Assembly: GCA_023415055.1 (NCBI GenBank)
Contig: JAEZLZ010000090.1
Location: 41,360-105,359, forward strand
Origin: Bacillota bacterium
GTDB taxonomy: Bacteria; Bacillota; Clostridia; Lachnospirales; Lachnospiraceae
Direction of reading: 5' to 3'
DNA: 64,000 nucleotides
Shown: positions 26,208 to 35,195 of the stretch, in pieces
Position numbering within the stretch: the first letter of the stretch is position 1
Layout: each line of letters opens with the position of its first letter
Notes under the pieces: generated by a model
Databases searched by the model: none
What the model was told of the DNA's origin: nothing
What the model saw: the letters and a program-made list of their open reading frames with translations, nothing else
Program-made: the position numbers and the translations under genes

Positions 26208-27080
26208 CTAATTATTTTCCGCTACATTAATGTAATAATCCAACAACTTATAGATCCAGTCATCGAGCTCCGTGAAGGAAAATCCTGCCTCAATTGCCTT
26301 CCGGGTATTTAGCGAAAAGGCTTCTCCCGAGCTGTAAGGTGCCGCTTCCGCATCGTGATCAAGGATTGGCTTCTTTCCTGTCTTTTCTTCAACATAGTCA
26401 AAGATTTCTTCTAATGTGATAGTACCTTTGCTGCATGCATTCACTGGTCCCCGTAATCCGGAGCCGGCAATCCATGCAAGAAAATCTCCCGCTTCACTGG
26501 AGCGAATAAAAGAAATTGCCTCTCTGGGATTATCCACATTCATCGGAATTTCCTTTTGAATATGTTCCACATAATAATATAACCGCTTAGTATAATCATC
26601 CTCTCCTATCACATAAGGAAAGCGTACTGCTGCCGAAGATAACACTGGATATTCCTGAAAAAGTGCACATTCTGCCTGGCGCTTTATCTCATTATAGCTA
26701 TAATCCTCTCTGGAGCACCAAACCAAGGGATAATTTAAAGCATCAAAATCCTCTTCTTTTGTATCAAGACCCAAGCTAGGATAGACCGATACACTTGAGG
26801 TTAAGATATAGCGATCGCAGCGAACCGCCTCCAGAAGATATTTTACGTCTCTGGAGCTGTACGCGATATTATCGCATACAACATCATAATGGAGATTCTT
26901 CAGTTCTTTCTGTAACGCTATTTCATCCGTCCGGTCAACCCTAATCCGCTCTATACAATCTCCGAATTCATCCTTACTATCACCTCTGGTAGCGATGGTG
27001 ACCTGATGCCCATCCCTGAGTAAGGAGCGAACCAAATGAACCCCAAAAAACCTTGTACCTCCAATAACTAAGACCTTCAT
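26208..27080 (-). CDS. NAD-dependent epimerase/dehydratase family protein (extended SDR)
   Basis: A 290-residue Rossmann protein beginning MKVLVIGGTRFFGVHLVRSL, with the GGTRFFG dinucleotide motif of the extended short-chain dehydrogenase group. VYPSLG and the YNEIKRQAE segment carry the Tyr-x-x-x-Lys pair (about residue 133-137), and SSVSVYPS supplies the serine region. The similarity is to nucleotide-sugar epimerases and to plant RNA-binding-like relatives, so the substrate is open. ATG at 27080 begins the protein motif at once. It follows the MCP gene by 205 bases with a terminator between, so is likely transcribed separately. Confidence 0.83.
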   Translation of the reverse strand: MKVLVIGGTRFFGVHLVRSLLRDGHQVTIATRGDSKDEFGDCIERIRVDRTDEIALQKELKNLHYDVVCDNIAYSSRDVKYLLEAVRCDRYILTSSVSVYPSLGLDTKEEDFDALNYPLVWCSREDYSYNEIKRQAECALFQEYPVLSSAAVRFPYVIGEDDYTKRLYYYVEHIQKEIPMNVDNPREAISFIRSSEAGDFLAWIAGSGLRGPVNACSKGTITLEEIFDYVEEKTGKKPILDHDAEAAPYSSGEAFSLNTRKAIEAGFSFTELDDWIYKLLDYYINVAENN

Positions 27081-27204
27081 TTCTTATCCTCCCTGCATGT
27101 CTTTCACTAAATACTCCCATAGAATCGCTTCATTCCAGCTGCAGCCTAAGTATTCCTTCCTAATCCTACCACTACAGGTCATGGATGTAAAGAGCTCTCA
27201 GACA

Positions 27205-27250
27205 GGAAAATGCCCCACAAAGCTGATTTCCATCAACCCTTGTGGGGCAT
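27205..27250 (-). terminator. Terminator after the chemoreceptor gene
   Basis: Minus strand ATGCCCCACAA (27250-27240) pairs with TTGTGGGGCAT (27220-27210), followed by TTTTCC; 11 bp perfect. Confidence 0.75.
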
Positions 27251-27285
27251 CTTACTGTAATAAAAAACTGCATCAAAATTGTGTG

Positions 27286-29466
27286 TTAGTTGATTTTAAA
27301 GATCTGAATGGATTCCTCCAATTTCTTAGCATCAATAGCAAGCTCCTGAGCTGCAAGTCTCAAACGCTCTACTGAATCAATCTGGTTGACAGCCGTTGCA
27401 CTTACTTCCTGAGAAGCTGCCGCAGTTTCTTCCGATACTGAAGAGATATTTTGAATTGCATCCAGTGTATCCGTCTTTGCTGACTCGATTTTCTTGATGC
27501 CATCAGAGATATTATCCAGATTGTTGGCAAGGTTATTAACATGGGCATTGATACTATCAAACACCTGGATTGTTTTTTTGAGTGACTCAGACTGTGAGCC
27601 TACGATGCTTTCTGCCTGCATCGCAGTATCAACCGTATCTTGGGTCTTTGACATGATCTCAGTTACAATATTCTGTATCTGTCTTGCCGCATGTACTGAC
27701 TGATCCGCAAGCTTGCGAATCTCATTTGCTACGACTGCAAACCCCCGGCCTGCATCACCGGCTCTTGCTGCTTCAATGGAGGCATTGAGGGAGAGAAGAT
27801 TTGTCTGAGACGCAATGTTGTTTATAATATCGACAAAGCCGCCGATATTTTGTGAATGTGTCTCGAATTCCTGTATCTTAACGATTACATTATGAGTGAT
27901 ATTCGTGGTAGCTTTTGCTTTCTCATTCAGTTCATCAATAATTACGATGCCTTCTCCTGCAATCTTCTTCGTGTTATTAGCTATCTGACCAATCTCATTG
28001 GTATTGGTGTAAACCTGATTAATCTGGTCCGAAAGGTTCGCCATCTGTTGTAAGCATTGTTCTGTATCGCTTGCCTGCTGTACTATTCCAGATTCAATAT
28101 CATCAATCGTACGGGAGATATCCTTCGTTGCTGATAATAAATGCTCCGAGGTCTCCGATACCCCTTCTGCCGAACTGCTCACCTTACCTCCGACTTCCTG
28201 AACCTCACCGATTAACTTGCGCATATCGGCTAACATATTACCGATTCCTTTGGCCAGATGCAGGAATTCATCCTTACGCTTGGTATCAAAATTTGTGGTT
28301 AAATCGCCGGTAGAAGCCTGAGTGATACGCTTACTTAAGAAGCTGATGGCTACACTGACACCTCCTGCGACCAATGCTACGGTCAGCAGAGCAAAAATGA
28401 CGGAAATCAATACAAACATCATATTTAAGGACCTAATACCACTGACCTGATCCAGAATAGTAGATTTGGGGATCAACGCACAGATCATCGCATCCGTATC
28501 ACCAACCTTGCTGTACAGGAACAGATATTGCTTACCGTTGTAAGGCTCATAGGAAAAACCGCTGGTTTCCTCTGACTCTAATGCATTTTTATAGTAGCTC
28601 TGCATTGTGAATATAGCGTTTTCCTCTGAACCAGAGACAACCTCTCTGCCGTCATCCGTCACAAAGGAAATAATACAGTCTTTACCGAGATTGTACTCCG
28701 AAAACATATCAAGAAGCTTCTGCTTTGTTACGTCAATAATTACATAGCCCTTTCTGGAATTCATAATATGAATCAATGAACAAGCATAACTATCTGATGT
28801 ATAGTTTACCTGCTCTCTGGAAACCATACCATCCAGATCTCTGTGTTCTCCTACCCAGATATATTTCACTGACCTATCCTCGAACTTCTTAAGAAAGGCC
28901 GCACTGTTGAATCTATCATATACACTATCTTGGGAAGCTGCTTCTGAGGAAACGGTCTTGCCTTCCTTACCAATCATATGTACCGCTGCAATGAAGGAGT
29001 TGCTCTTCTTTATCAGCTGAACCGAGCTTTCTACGTTAAAGCGTGCATTGATGTAATCTGTCTCCGAAGCTCCCTCTTTACGATTGAAATACTCTCCGAT
29101 TTCTGAATCCATGATAATCTCTCCGGCCTTTTCCTGAATCACGGTAAATCCAAAATTCAGATAATCACTCACGGCATTGATCGTACCAAGAGAGCTATTC
29201 TCATAATTCGTAATAATCGCTTCCTCGGATTTGCGATAAGAAATAGTTCCATACAATGCCAGCAGTATAACCGGGATGAGTAATCCAATCAACAATTTCA
29301 ATCGGATACTTCGAAACATACTAGAAATTGATGAAAACAGTTTTGATTTTCTCCCCGTATTAAGATACACTGTTTCATTGATTTTCTTTCCTGGCTTTTT
29401 CGGTCTCCCCTGCTCTGCAGGTAATTTCATATCCCCTTTGCGTAACTTAACAAACGCTTTTCTCAT
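27286..29466 (-). CDS. Methyl-accepting chemotaxis protein with extracellular sensor
   Basis: A transmembrane chemoreceptor of 726 residues. After a basic cytoplasmic start (residues 1-50) come TM1 (LLIGLLIPVILLALYG), a roughly 280-residue outer sensor of the Cache type (EYFNRKEG ... YDRFNSAAFLKKFED), TM2 (MFVLISVIFALLTVALVAGG), a HAMP segment with FDTKRKDEF, and the signalling hairpin. The tip reads EAARAGDAGRGFAVVANEIR and the C-terminal helix holds SSVSEETAAASQEVSATA, a methylation-type sequence. Ligand unknown. The unusually long cytoplasmic N-terminus is worth noting. Start: ATG at 29466 after AGGGGG; the frame is open further to 29553 without a site. Confidence 0.92.
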   Translation of the reverse strand: MRKAFVKLRKGDMKLPAEQGRPKKPGKKINETVYLNTGRKSKLFSSISSMFRSIRLKLLIGLLIPVILLALYGTISYRKSEEAIITNYENSSLGTINAVSDYLNFGFTVIQEKAGEIIMDSEIGEYFNRKEGASETDYINARFNVESSVQLIKKSNSFIAAVHMIGKEGKTVSSEAASQDSVYDRFNSAAFLKKFEDRSVKYIWVGEHRDLDGMVSREQVNYTSDSYACSLIHIMNSRKGYVIIDVTKQKLLDMFSEYNLGKDCIISFVTDDGREVVSGSEENAIFTMQSYYKNALESEETSGFSYEPYNGKQYLFLYSKVGDTDAMICALIPKSTILDQVSGIRSLNMMFVLISVIFALLTVALVAGGVSVAISFLSKRITQASTGDLTTNFDTKRKDEFLHLAKGIGNMLADMRKLIGEVQEVGGKVSSSAEGVSETSEHLLSATKDISRTIDDIESGIVQQASDTEQCLQQMANLSDQINQVYTNTNEIGQIANNTKKIAGEGIVIIDELNEKAKATTNITHNVIVKIQEFETHSQNIGGFVDIINNIASQTNLLSLNASIEAARAGDAGRGFAVVANEIRKLADQSVHAARQIQNIVTEIMSKTQDTVDTAMQAESIVGSQSESLKKTIQVFDSINAHVNNLANNLDNISDGIKKIESAKTDTLDAIQNISSVSEETAAASQEVSATAVNQIDSVERLRLAAQELAIDAKKLEESIQIFKIN

Positions 29467-29523
29467 AAAATACCCCCTATGTATTTTGTAGATAACTAGC
29501 ATTGATCCAAAGTCAACTACATT

Positions 29524-29532
29524 ATTATAGCA
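29524..29532 (-). promoter_or_regulatory. Extended -10 promoter for the chemoreceptor
   Basis: Minus strand TGCTATAAT, the same nonamer as upstream of scfA and the xdh operon. No SigD-type motif seen. The remainder of 29533-29696 is AT-rich with no gene. Confidence 0.5.
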
Positions 29533-29696
29533 TAGTTGGTATATAAAAACCATTATTTTTTATGTTTTTGCCGAATTTCGTCTTAATATAAACGTTTTTA
29601 TATGGCAATATGAACAATTCTGATCATATAGCGAAATTTTTCGTCCGAAAACGAAGCGCCGCTCATATTTACAGATACCCCCATATCCGTATATTT

Positions 29697-30698
29697 CTAC
29701 CAGTTATTTATTGCATGCTCTGCAAAGGAGACAAGATGCTCTATTCTTAGCTCTGTTCCGTCATCCAGTATCGCCTTACCATGAAATTCTCCAAACATCT
29801 GATGGCAGCAATTGTCCACCCATAACAGCTTTGTCCTGGTGGTCCGGTCATAGCTTGGTGTCAATGTAAGCTCCAGTCGTCCCTCCTTATCATGGATGCG
29901 CCAGGGCTTACTATAATCCGGTTCACGCTCAAACACCACATCCCCAAGCTTATGGACAGTATCTCCGTAGAACAGAATATTCTCGGTTGCAGAACTTGTA
30001 TTCCCAAAACCACAGCCCAAATTAAAGCCAAATATGATATTGTTCACATAACTGCTCCCATTACTCCAATACCATTCATTATGAAAGGGCCAAACCCCTC
30101 TGCCCCAATCCAAAAGGCCAAAGGAATCCTCCGGTAAAAAGCAGTATTGATTATCCCCGTAATGAACGGTTCCCTCTGCCTTCATGCAGTTAATCTTATG
30201 ATTATAGTAGAATGCTCTGGGGGATTCGTCAAAGGGAACATTGATTACCAGTGAGTTGTCATTCTGTCTTGTCAAAAGAAGATCCGCCTCAAAATCATCC
30301 CATTTACAATAGAGGTGTCTGGTACTTCCCTTTGCTTCAAAACGTATCTTTCCGCCTTTTTTATCATACGAAATCACATGATCTGTTTCTGCATTCTCAG
30401 GCAGTTCCAGCGATCTGAAGGGAAGAACCAGGAGAGTTCCCTTCTCCGCAAGCATCTTTCCAGTCTTAAAATCAAAAAACATAATTCCTACCTGCCCGGC
30501 ATAGGAAGCGTGGCCGATGGTGAATTGAAGACACATCCTCCGATCCGTCACTTGGTAAAAATCCCACTCCTTAATACGAAATGGTGGTGCCTTGATTGCA
30601 TTCCTTTGATAGGTAAGAATACTCTTTGTAGAATAGCCAGGATACGGTGATCCCTTGGAATCAAGCACCGGCCCCGGAGTCGTAAATTGTTTTTGCAT
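29697..30698 (-). CDS. DUF2804 domain-containing protein
   Basis: A 333-residue protein of the DUF2804 family; the biochemical role is unknown. Recognisable segments are TPGPVLDSKGSPYPGYSTKSI at the start region, EWDFYQVTDRRMCLQFTIGH, SFGLLDWGRGVWPFHNEWYW near residue 190, and GFNLGCGFGNTSSATEN. The fold looks like a beta-rich lipocalin-like protein; no signal peptide or membrane helix is present. It starts 25 bases after the MFS transporter stop, so the two are co-transcribed, and adenine deaminase may be in the same unit. A role with the transporter is possible but not shown. Confidence 0.85.
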   Translation of the reverse strand: MQKQFTTPGPVLDSKGSPYPGYSTKSILTYQRNAIKAPPFRIKEWDFYQVTDRRMCLQFTIGHASYAGQVGIMFFDFKTGKMLAEKGTLLVLPFRSLELPENAETDHVISYDKKGGKIRFEAKGSTRHLYCKWDDFEADLLLTRQNDNSLVINVPFDESPRAFYYNHKINCMKAEGTVHYGDNQYCFLPEDSFGLLDWGRGVWPFHNEWYWSNGSSYVNNIIFGFNLGCGFGNTSSATENILFYGDTVHKLGDVVFEREPDYSKPWRIHDKEGRLELTLTPSYDRTTRTKLLWVDNCCHQMFGEFHGKAILDDGTELRIEHLVSFAEHAINNW

Positions 30699-30722
30699 GT
30701 TTACACCCCCATATATTCTATT

Positions 30723-31997
30723 TTATTTCGTTCGTTTTGATAGCAGCCTGCCAGCCGGGACAAGAGGAAGGAAGGTGATAAGCGTCAATACCGCCGAAAC
30801 TGCAAACAGAGTCTCATTCGGTATCATTCCTTCTTTACCATCTACTTTCGTATAGATACCATAATTACTTATAATAAAGTTTGATATCATAGGCCCGATA
30901 ATCATAGGGATGCAGACGAAGAACAGCTGCTTAATTCCCTCGAACTGACCACGCTGTTCCTCCGGGTACAGGTTCTTATACCAGGCAGTCAGGGTCTGGA
31001 GTATGATAACATACCCTGCTCCCGTCAGCAGCATACCAAATGCGAGACTCGGCAGCAAGCTGCTTATACAGATGATGGACAGTCCAATTGTATTAAGAAT
31101 CAATGCCGCTCCAATTACCTTGATGTTCTTACCCCTATCAATCCAACCGGCTGCCGGTATCGTCAGTAGAACTGCGATCAATAAGCTTACTCCCTGAACC
31201 GCACCGGTCAGAGTATAATCCATTTTCAGGTAATTTGTGAAGTAGATCGTCACGTAGGGGAAATAGACATTAAAGCCGATGAAATATACCATCATAATGA
31301 CAAACACCCAGAATAATTCTTTATTTTCTCTCACCGTCTTATAATTGAATACGCTAAAAAACTGGTGCCAGAACCCCTTTGAATCCTTCTTCGCATGTAG
31401 GGTAGGAGAGTCCTTAAGTGTAAAAAGTGAAAAGACACCCATGGCAGAGACCAGACCTCCGATTATTACAAAAAAGGTGAAAAAATCAAATTGATCAATT
31501 ATGATACCGGATACCACAGATCCAAAGATGGTAGCTAACACCGGCATCGTTGCAAAGGCTCCTCCGATCTTACCGCGGTTATTCTCATCGGATATATCCG
31601 TCGTCCAGGCACAGAAGCCACTGTCATAGCCCACTGAACCAAAGAAGCTCATCACTGCATCCATCGCTACCACAAAGCAGCCTGCAGCAAACACCGAATT
31701 GATCGGTAAGAATTCCGACACACCAAAAACAATGGTGAAAATACCCCATAAGATATATCCGATTGCGATAAACGGCTTACGTCTTCCACGTCTGTCTCCC
31801 ATCGTTCCGATCAGAAAGGTGGCAAAGGTTGTTACTGCAGCACTCGCTCCAACCATCCAAGAGATGATATTCGGATTCGGTGCTATTTTTGCATATACAA
31901 AAGTATTAAACCATGCATTTTCTACATTCCAGCATAGCTGCCCTGCCATACCGAGAATCCAGATCAAAATCCAGTTCTTTCTGCTTATCTTCCCCAT
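30723..31997 (-). CDS. MFS transporter
   Basis: A 424-residue, 12-helix major facilitator. The A-type motif GDRRGRRKPFIAIGY appears between helices 2 and 3, and DRGKNIKVIG at the equivalent site of the second half. The cytoplasmic loop SPTLHAKKDSKGFWHQF separates the halves. The group resembles sugar or glycoside importers of the MFS/GPH boundary in Firmicutes rather than drug pumps; substrate unknown. It lies 53 bases after ade and 25 before the DUF2804 gene. Start: ATG at 31997, where the helix-1 context begins. Confidence 0.87.
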   Translation of the reverse strand: MGKISRKNWILIWILGMAGQLCWNVENAWFNTFVYAKIAPNPNIISWMVGASAAVTTFATFLIGTMGDRRGRRKPFIAIGYILWGIFTIVFGVSEFLPINSVFAAGCFVVAMDAVMSFFGSVGYDSGFCAWTTDISDENNRGKIGGAFATMPVLATIFGSVVSGIIIDQFDFFTFFVIIGGLVSAMGVFSLFTLKDSPTLHAKKDSKGFWHQFFSVFNYKTVRENKELFWVFVIMMVYFIGFNVYFPYVTIYFTNYLKMDYTLTGAVQGVSLLIAVLLTIPAAGWIDRGKNIKVIGAALILNTIGLSIICISSLLPSLAFGMLLTGAGYVIILQTLTAWYKNLYPEEQRGQFEGIKQLFFVCIPMIIGPMISNFIISNYGIYTKVDGKEGMIPNETLFAVSAVLTLITFLPLVPAGRLLSKRTK

Positions 31998-32050
31998 GAT
32001 CAGCTTCTCCTTATCATAATTCCCCTTTTTCTGCCAACCAGCGACAGCCT

Positions 32051-33793
32051 CTATTCTTTTCTTACGATGAGCGGTACCATCTTCTGTAGCGTTACGTCAA
32101 ACAGACCTGTAGTAGTCAGTCTCAGCTTCGGTATTACCGGCAGGCTGACAAAGGCCATACTCATAAAGGGGTCAATTCCCTCCTTGACACCCATCTCTCT
32201 TGCTAATGCTTGCATCTGATGAATATTCTCTGACAGAGTCTCTGCTTCCAGATTGCTCATTAATCCGCCGATGGACAGAGGTAGGTTGCCGATTACCTTG
32301 CCGTTGAGTGCAATTGCCCATCCACCCTGCATATCACGGATACAATTTGCAGCGATAGCAATGTCCGTATCATTCGTACCAATAGCAATAATATTATGAG
32401 AGTCATGGGATACAGAAGAAGCGATAGCACCCTGCTGCAGACCGTACCCGTTTACAAACCCAATACCAATATGGTTTGTATTATGATGCCGTTCAATTAC
32501 CGCAAGTTTAATAATATCCTCATTCAGGTTCACCCCAGCTTCGCCGTTCGTTAACGGTACCAAAATCTCATCCGTCGTTATCTCCCCTCGGATCATCTTG
32601 ATCACGCGGAATTGCTCCTGACCTTCGTCCTCCGGGCTATAGTGGATGCAAAAATCCTCTGCCTCAATCTCATCACAATGGAAGGAATGGTATACCTTAT
32701 CTAATAGATCCTTGCGAACCACAGGTTCTTTAATCTCAACCGTTTTATTCTCATGAAAAATTATTTTTCCTTCTTTCAGTACTGTCTGCACTGTAACCTT
32801 CTCCAACTCGGATAGAATAATCAGATCCGCATGATATCCGGGTGCAACAGCCCCATAATCCTTAAGTCCGAAATAAGAAGCTGCATTAAAGGATCCCATC
32901 TTGATTGCGATGCAGGGATCGGCACCTTTTTTGATCGCCTGCCTTACGATATCGTCGATATGACCTAAGCGAAGGATATCATAGGGATGCTTATCATCCG
33001 TGACAAGCATGGACCTCTGGTGGTAAGGCGGAGTAAACATACCGATCAGTGCATCCAGATTTCTGGCCGCGGTTCCCTCTCGAATCATGATCCACTGTCC
33101 CAGGCGGAACTTATCCTTTGCTTCTTCTAAGCAGATACATTCATGATCCGATTGAACTCCGGCGGCAACATAAGCACAAGCATCCTTACCTGCTACCCCA
33201 GGTGCATGACCGTCCACTACCTTGTTCGCCGTCTTTGCATCCTCGATTTTCTTCAGGATGTCACTTGCACCCCGGATCGTTTCATAGAAGTCCATGACCT
33301 CTGCCAGACCTACTACCTTCCGGTTCTTATATAATGGTTCGATATCCTTTGCCAGAAGCATAGCTCCGTTCTCATCATAAGCCGTAGCAGGGACGCAGGA
33401 AGGTAAAACAAAATAAATATCCAGGGGCAGTCCCTCTGAAGCCTCCATCATATATTCTATTCCTTCCATACCACTGACATTCGCAATCTCATGAGGGTCG
33501 GTAATCACAGCAGTAGTTCCATGAGGAAGTACTGCTTTCACAAACTCTACCGGCCGAAGCATAGAGCTTTCCAGGTGGATATGTCCGTCGATGAAACCGG
33601 GCGCAACATATTTCCCACTACAGTCAAGCTCCTCCTCTCCTTCATACTGACCAATTCCAACGACACGTCCGTTACAGATTGCTATATCACCCTGTTCTAT
33701 TGTTTCTGTAAATACATTAATAATGTTAGCTTTCTTAAGGACTAGCTCTGCTTTCTCCACGCCTCTTGCTACTGCCAATTCTTTCACATGCAT
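32051..33793 (-). CDS. ade: Adenine deaminase
   Basis: Deaminates adenine to hypoxanthine in purine salvage. The 580-residue protein has the amidohydrolase metal site PGFIDGHIHLESSML near residue 75, the DPHEIANVSG segment, DGHAPG, and the C-terminal adenine-deaminase domain (SSVSHDSHNIIAIGTNDTDI). Length is normal. Start: ATG at 33793 after GGTGG; the frame continues to 33847 without a site. A promoter with 17-base spacing lies 80 bases upstream. Hypoxanthine produced could feed the molybdenum hydroxylase at 42833-46499, but the genes are not linked. No purine riboswitch core was found upstream. Confidence 0.94.
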   Translation of the reverse strand: MHVKELAVARGVEKAELVLKKANIINVFTETIEQGDIAICNGRVVGIGQYEGEEELDCSGKYVAPGFIDGHIHLESSMLRPVEFVKAVLPHGTTAVITDPHEIANVSGMEGIEYMMEASEGLPLDIYFVLPSCVPATAYDENGAMLLAKDIEPLYKNRKVVGLAEVMDFYETIRGASDILKKIEDAKTANKVVDGHAPGVAGKDACAYVAAGVQSDHECICLEEAKDKFRLGQWIMIREGTAARNLDALIGMFTPPYHQRSMLVTDDKHPYDILRLGHIDDIVRQAIKKGADPCIAIKMGSFNAASYFGLKDYGAVAPGYHADLIILSELEKVTVQTVLKEGKIIFHENKTVEIKEPVVRKDLLDKVYHSFHCDEIEAEDFCIHYSPEDEGQEQFRVIKMIRGEITTDEILVPLTNGEAGVNLNEDIIKLAVIERHHNTNHIGIGFVNGYGLQQGAIASSVSHDSHNIIAIGTNDTDIAIAANCIRDMQGGWAIALNGKVIGNLPLSIGGLMSNLEAETLSENIHQMQALAREMGVKEGIDPFMSMAFVSLPVIPKLRLTTTGLFDVTLQKMVPLIVRKE

Positions 33794-33876
33794 ACTGCCA
33801 CCGCTTTCTCTAATTGATATGTTTATTATGTACAAAAACCATGACATTCTTACTCTTATTTTCTATATTTATTCCA

Positions 33877-33905
33877 ATTATACCGCTTCTTTACGCTAAC
33901 TGCAA
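33877..33905 (-). promoter_or_regulatory. Promoter for ade
   Basis: Minus strand TTGCAG (33905-33900), 17 bases, TATAAT (33882-33877). Further upstream AATTGATTAATCAATT (33979-33994) is a perfect palindrome inside GCAT/ATGC ends and may be an operator. The rest of the 391-base gap holds the terminators below. Confidence 0.6.
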
Positions 33906-34096
33906 ATGATGATTTCATAATTTGAATAAAATTTTTAAAAAAGTGCTATGTATCCCCATTTATAGGCAAAGTAGCATGAATTGATTAATCAATTAAATGC
34001 TTAAAATCAACATTTATGTTGTACAGCATCCCATAGAGAACCTAGGTTCATAAAACGGAGTGCTTTCTTATTCATAAGACGCAATTTTCTAAAAAC

Positions 34097-34158
34097 GTAC
34101 GCCCGCCGGGCGTACTTAAAAAGGCTCCTTCCTCCGGGTAACCGCGACGAAAAAGCCT
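34097..34158 (-). terminator. Tandem terminators after the second degV gene
   Basis: Two hairpins on the minus strand: AGGCT/AGCCT with a long loop (34158-34122) then TTTTTAA, and GTACGCCC/GGGCGTAC (34115-34097, 8-bp perfect stem, 3-base loop) then GTTTTT. Confidence 0.75.
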
Positions 34159-34184
34159 CTACCTATTTCTTATCGTTATGTTCT

Positions 34185-35036
34185 TTATCTGACATAGTAC
34201 AGTATTCCTAAGGTATTCGGTCCGCAATGACTGGAAATTACTCCACCCGCCTGGGTGATCAATATTTCCTCGAAATAATTTAATCCGGTAAGGTAGTCTG
34301 TCGTCTCCTGCAAAGTCTCCGGATCAATTCCGGAGTGAGTAATAAACACCCTGGCAGGATCGGCCTGCAGCAGCTCTTCCTCGAGTTCTTTCACATAGCT
34401 TCGGATAACCGCTGTCTGCCGTCCCCGGTACTTTTTTGCTATTCCCATCTTACCTTCCCGGACTGCAATCATCGGTTTTAGCTTCAGAGTGTTTCCAAGG
34501 AGTGCGGTAACTGCACTGCATCTGCCTCCCCTTTGAAGATAAGTTAGTGTGTCCACAACGAAGGAGGCTCTGACTTTTTCTCGTGTCTTATTCATCTCCT
34601 GCGTGATGATATCCGCCGATGCTCCCTGTCTCACAAGCTCTGCCGCCCGAAGCACCTGCAATCCAATTCCTGTTGACAGGTTCATCGAATTGATGACCCA
34701 GATTCTCTCATAATCTAATTCCTGAGCTGCCATTCGTACCACCTGACAGGTTACGGACATCTCCTCCGAAATGCCAAAGAAAATGATATCCTCCCCAGCT
34801 AAAGTCATAGGCCGAAATACGTCCAGCACCTTCCCAAGCTCAGGTGCAGCCGTCTTGGGAGTCTCGTTCATTTTATCCGACCACTCATAGATTTGATCAG
34901 GCGCAATTTCTCTTCCGTCAAGATAACTGTTCATCCCTAATACTATATTCAGTGGGATTATGGTAATGTCATATTTACTGATTAGCTCAGCCGATAAATC
35001 GCAGGTACTATCGGCTATTATTCGTATCCTTCCCAT
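34185..35036 (-). CDS. DegV family fatty-acid-binding protein (second copy)
   Basis: A 283-residue DegV-fold protein, the second in this window. Starts MGRIRIIADSTCDLSAELI, with the ADSTCDL lipid-contact motif. TYLQRGGRCSAVTALLG and VFITHSGIDPETLQE are typical of the middle, and GGVISSHCGPNTLG of the C-terminus. It differs a good deal from the copy at 6199, so probably binds other acyl chains. ATG at 35036. It is followed by tandem terminators and preceded by the MATE gene stop 159 bases away, so likely its own unit. Confidence 0.9.
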   Translation of the reverse strand: MGRIRIIADSTCDLSAELISKYDITIIPLNIVLGMNSYLDGREIAPDQIYEWSDKMNETPKTAAPELGKVLDVFRPMTLAGEDIIFFGISEEMSVTCQVVRMAAQELDYERIWVINSMNLSTGIGLQVLRAAELVRQGASADIITQEMNKTREKVRASFVVDTLTYLQRGGRCSAVTALLGNTLKLKPMIAVREGKMGIAKKYRGRQTAVIRSYVKELEEELLQADPARVFITHSGIDPETLQETTDYLTGLNYFEEILITQAGGVISSHCGPNTLGILYYVR

Positions 35037-35195
35037 ATTTGTCTCCTCAGATTTTAGGTTTCATCTTCCATCTTATGTATTTAATATAATTAAATTTTAT
35101 TTATATAAACTGATTCTACCATATCGTTTAAAATAACTCTATTGTATTTTAGACTAATTCTTGTTTTCGAAGGCTTTACTTCAGTTCAGCCACAT

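Noticed and set aside
33794..34096. Purine riboswitch upstream of ade
   Set aside because: The conserved core of the purine aptamer (loop and P1 sequences) is not present in this gap.
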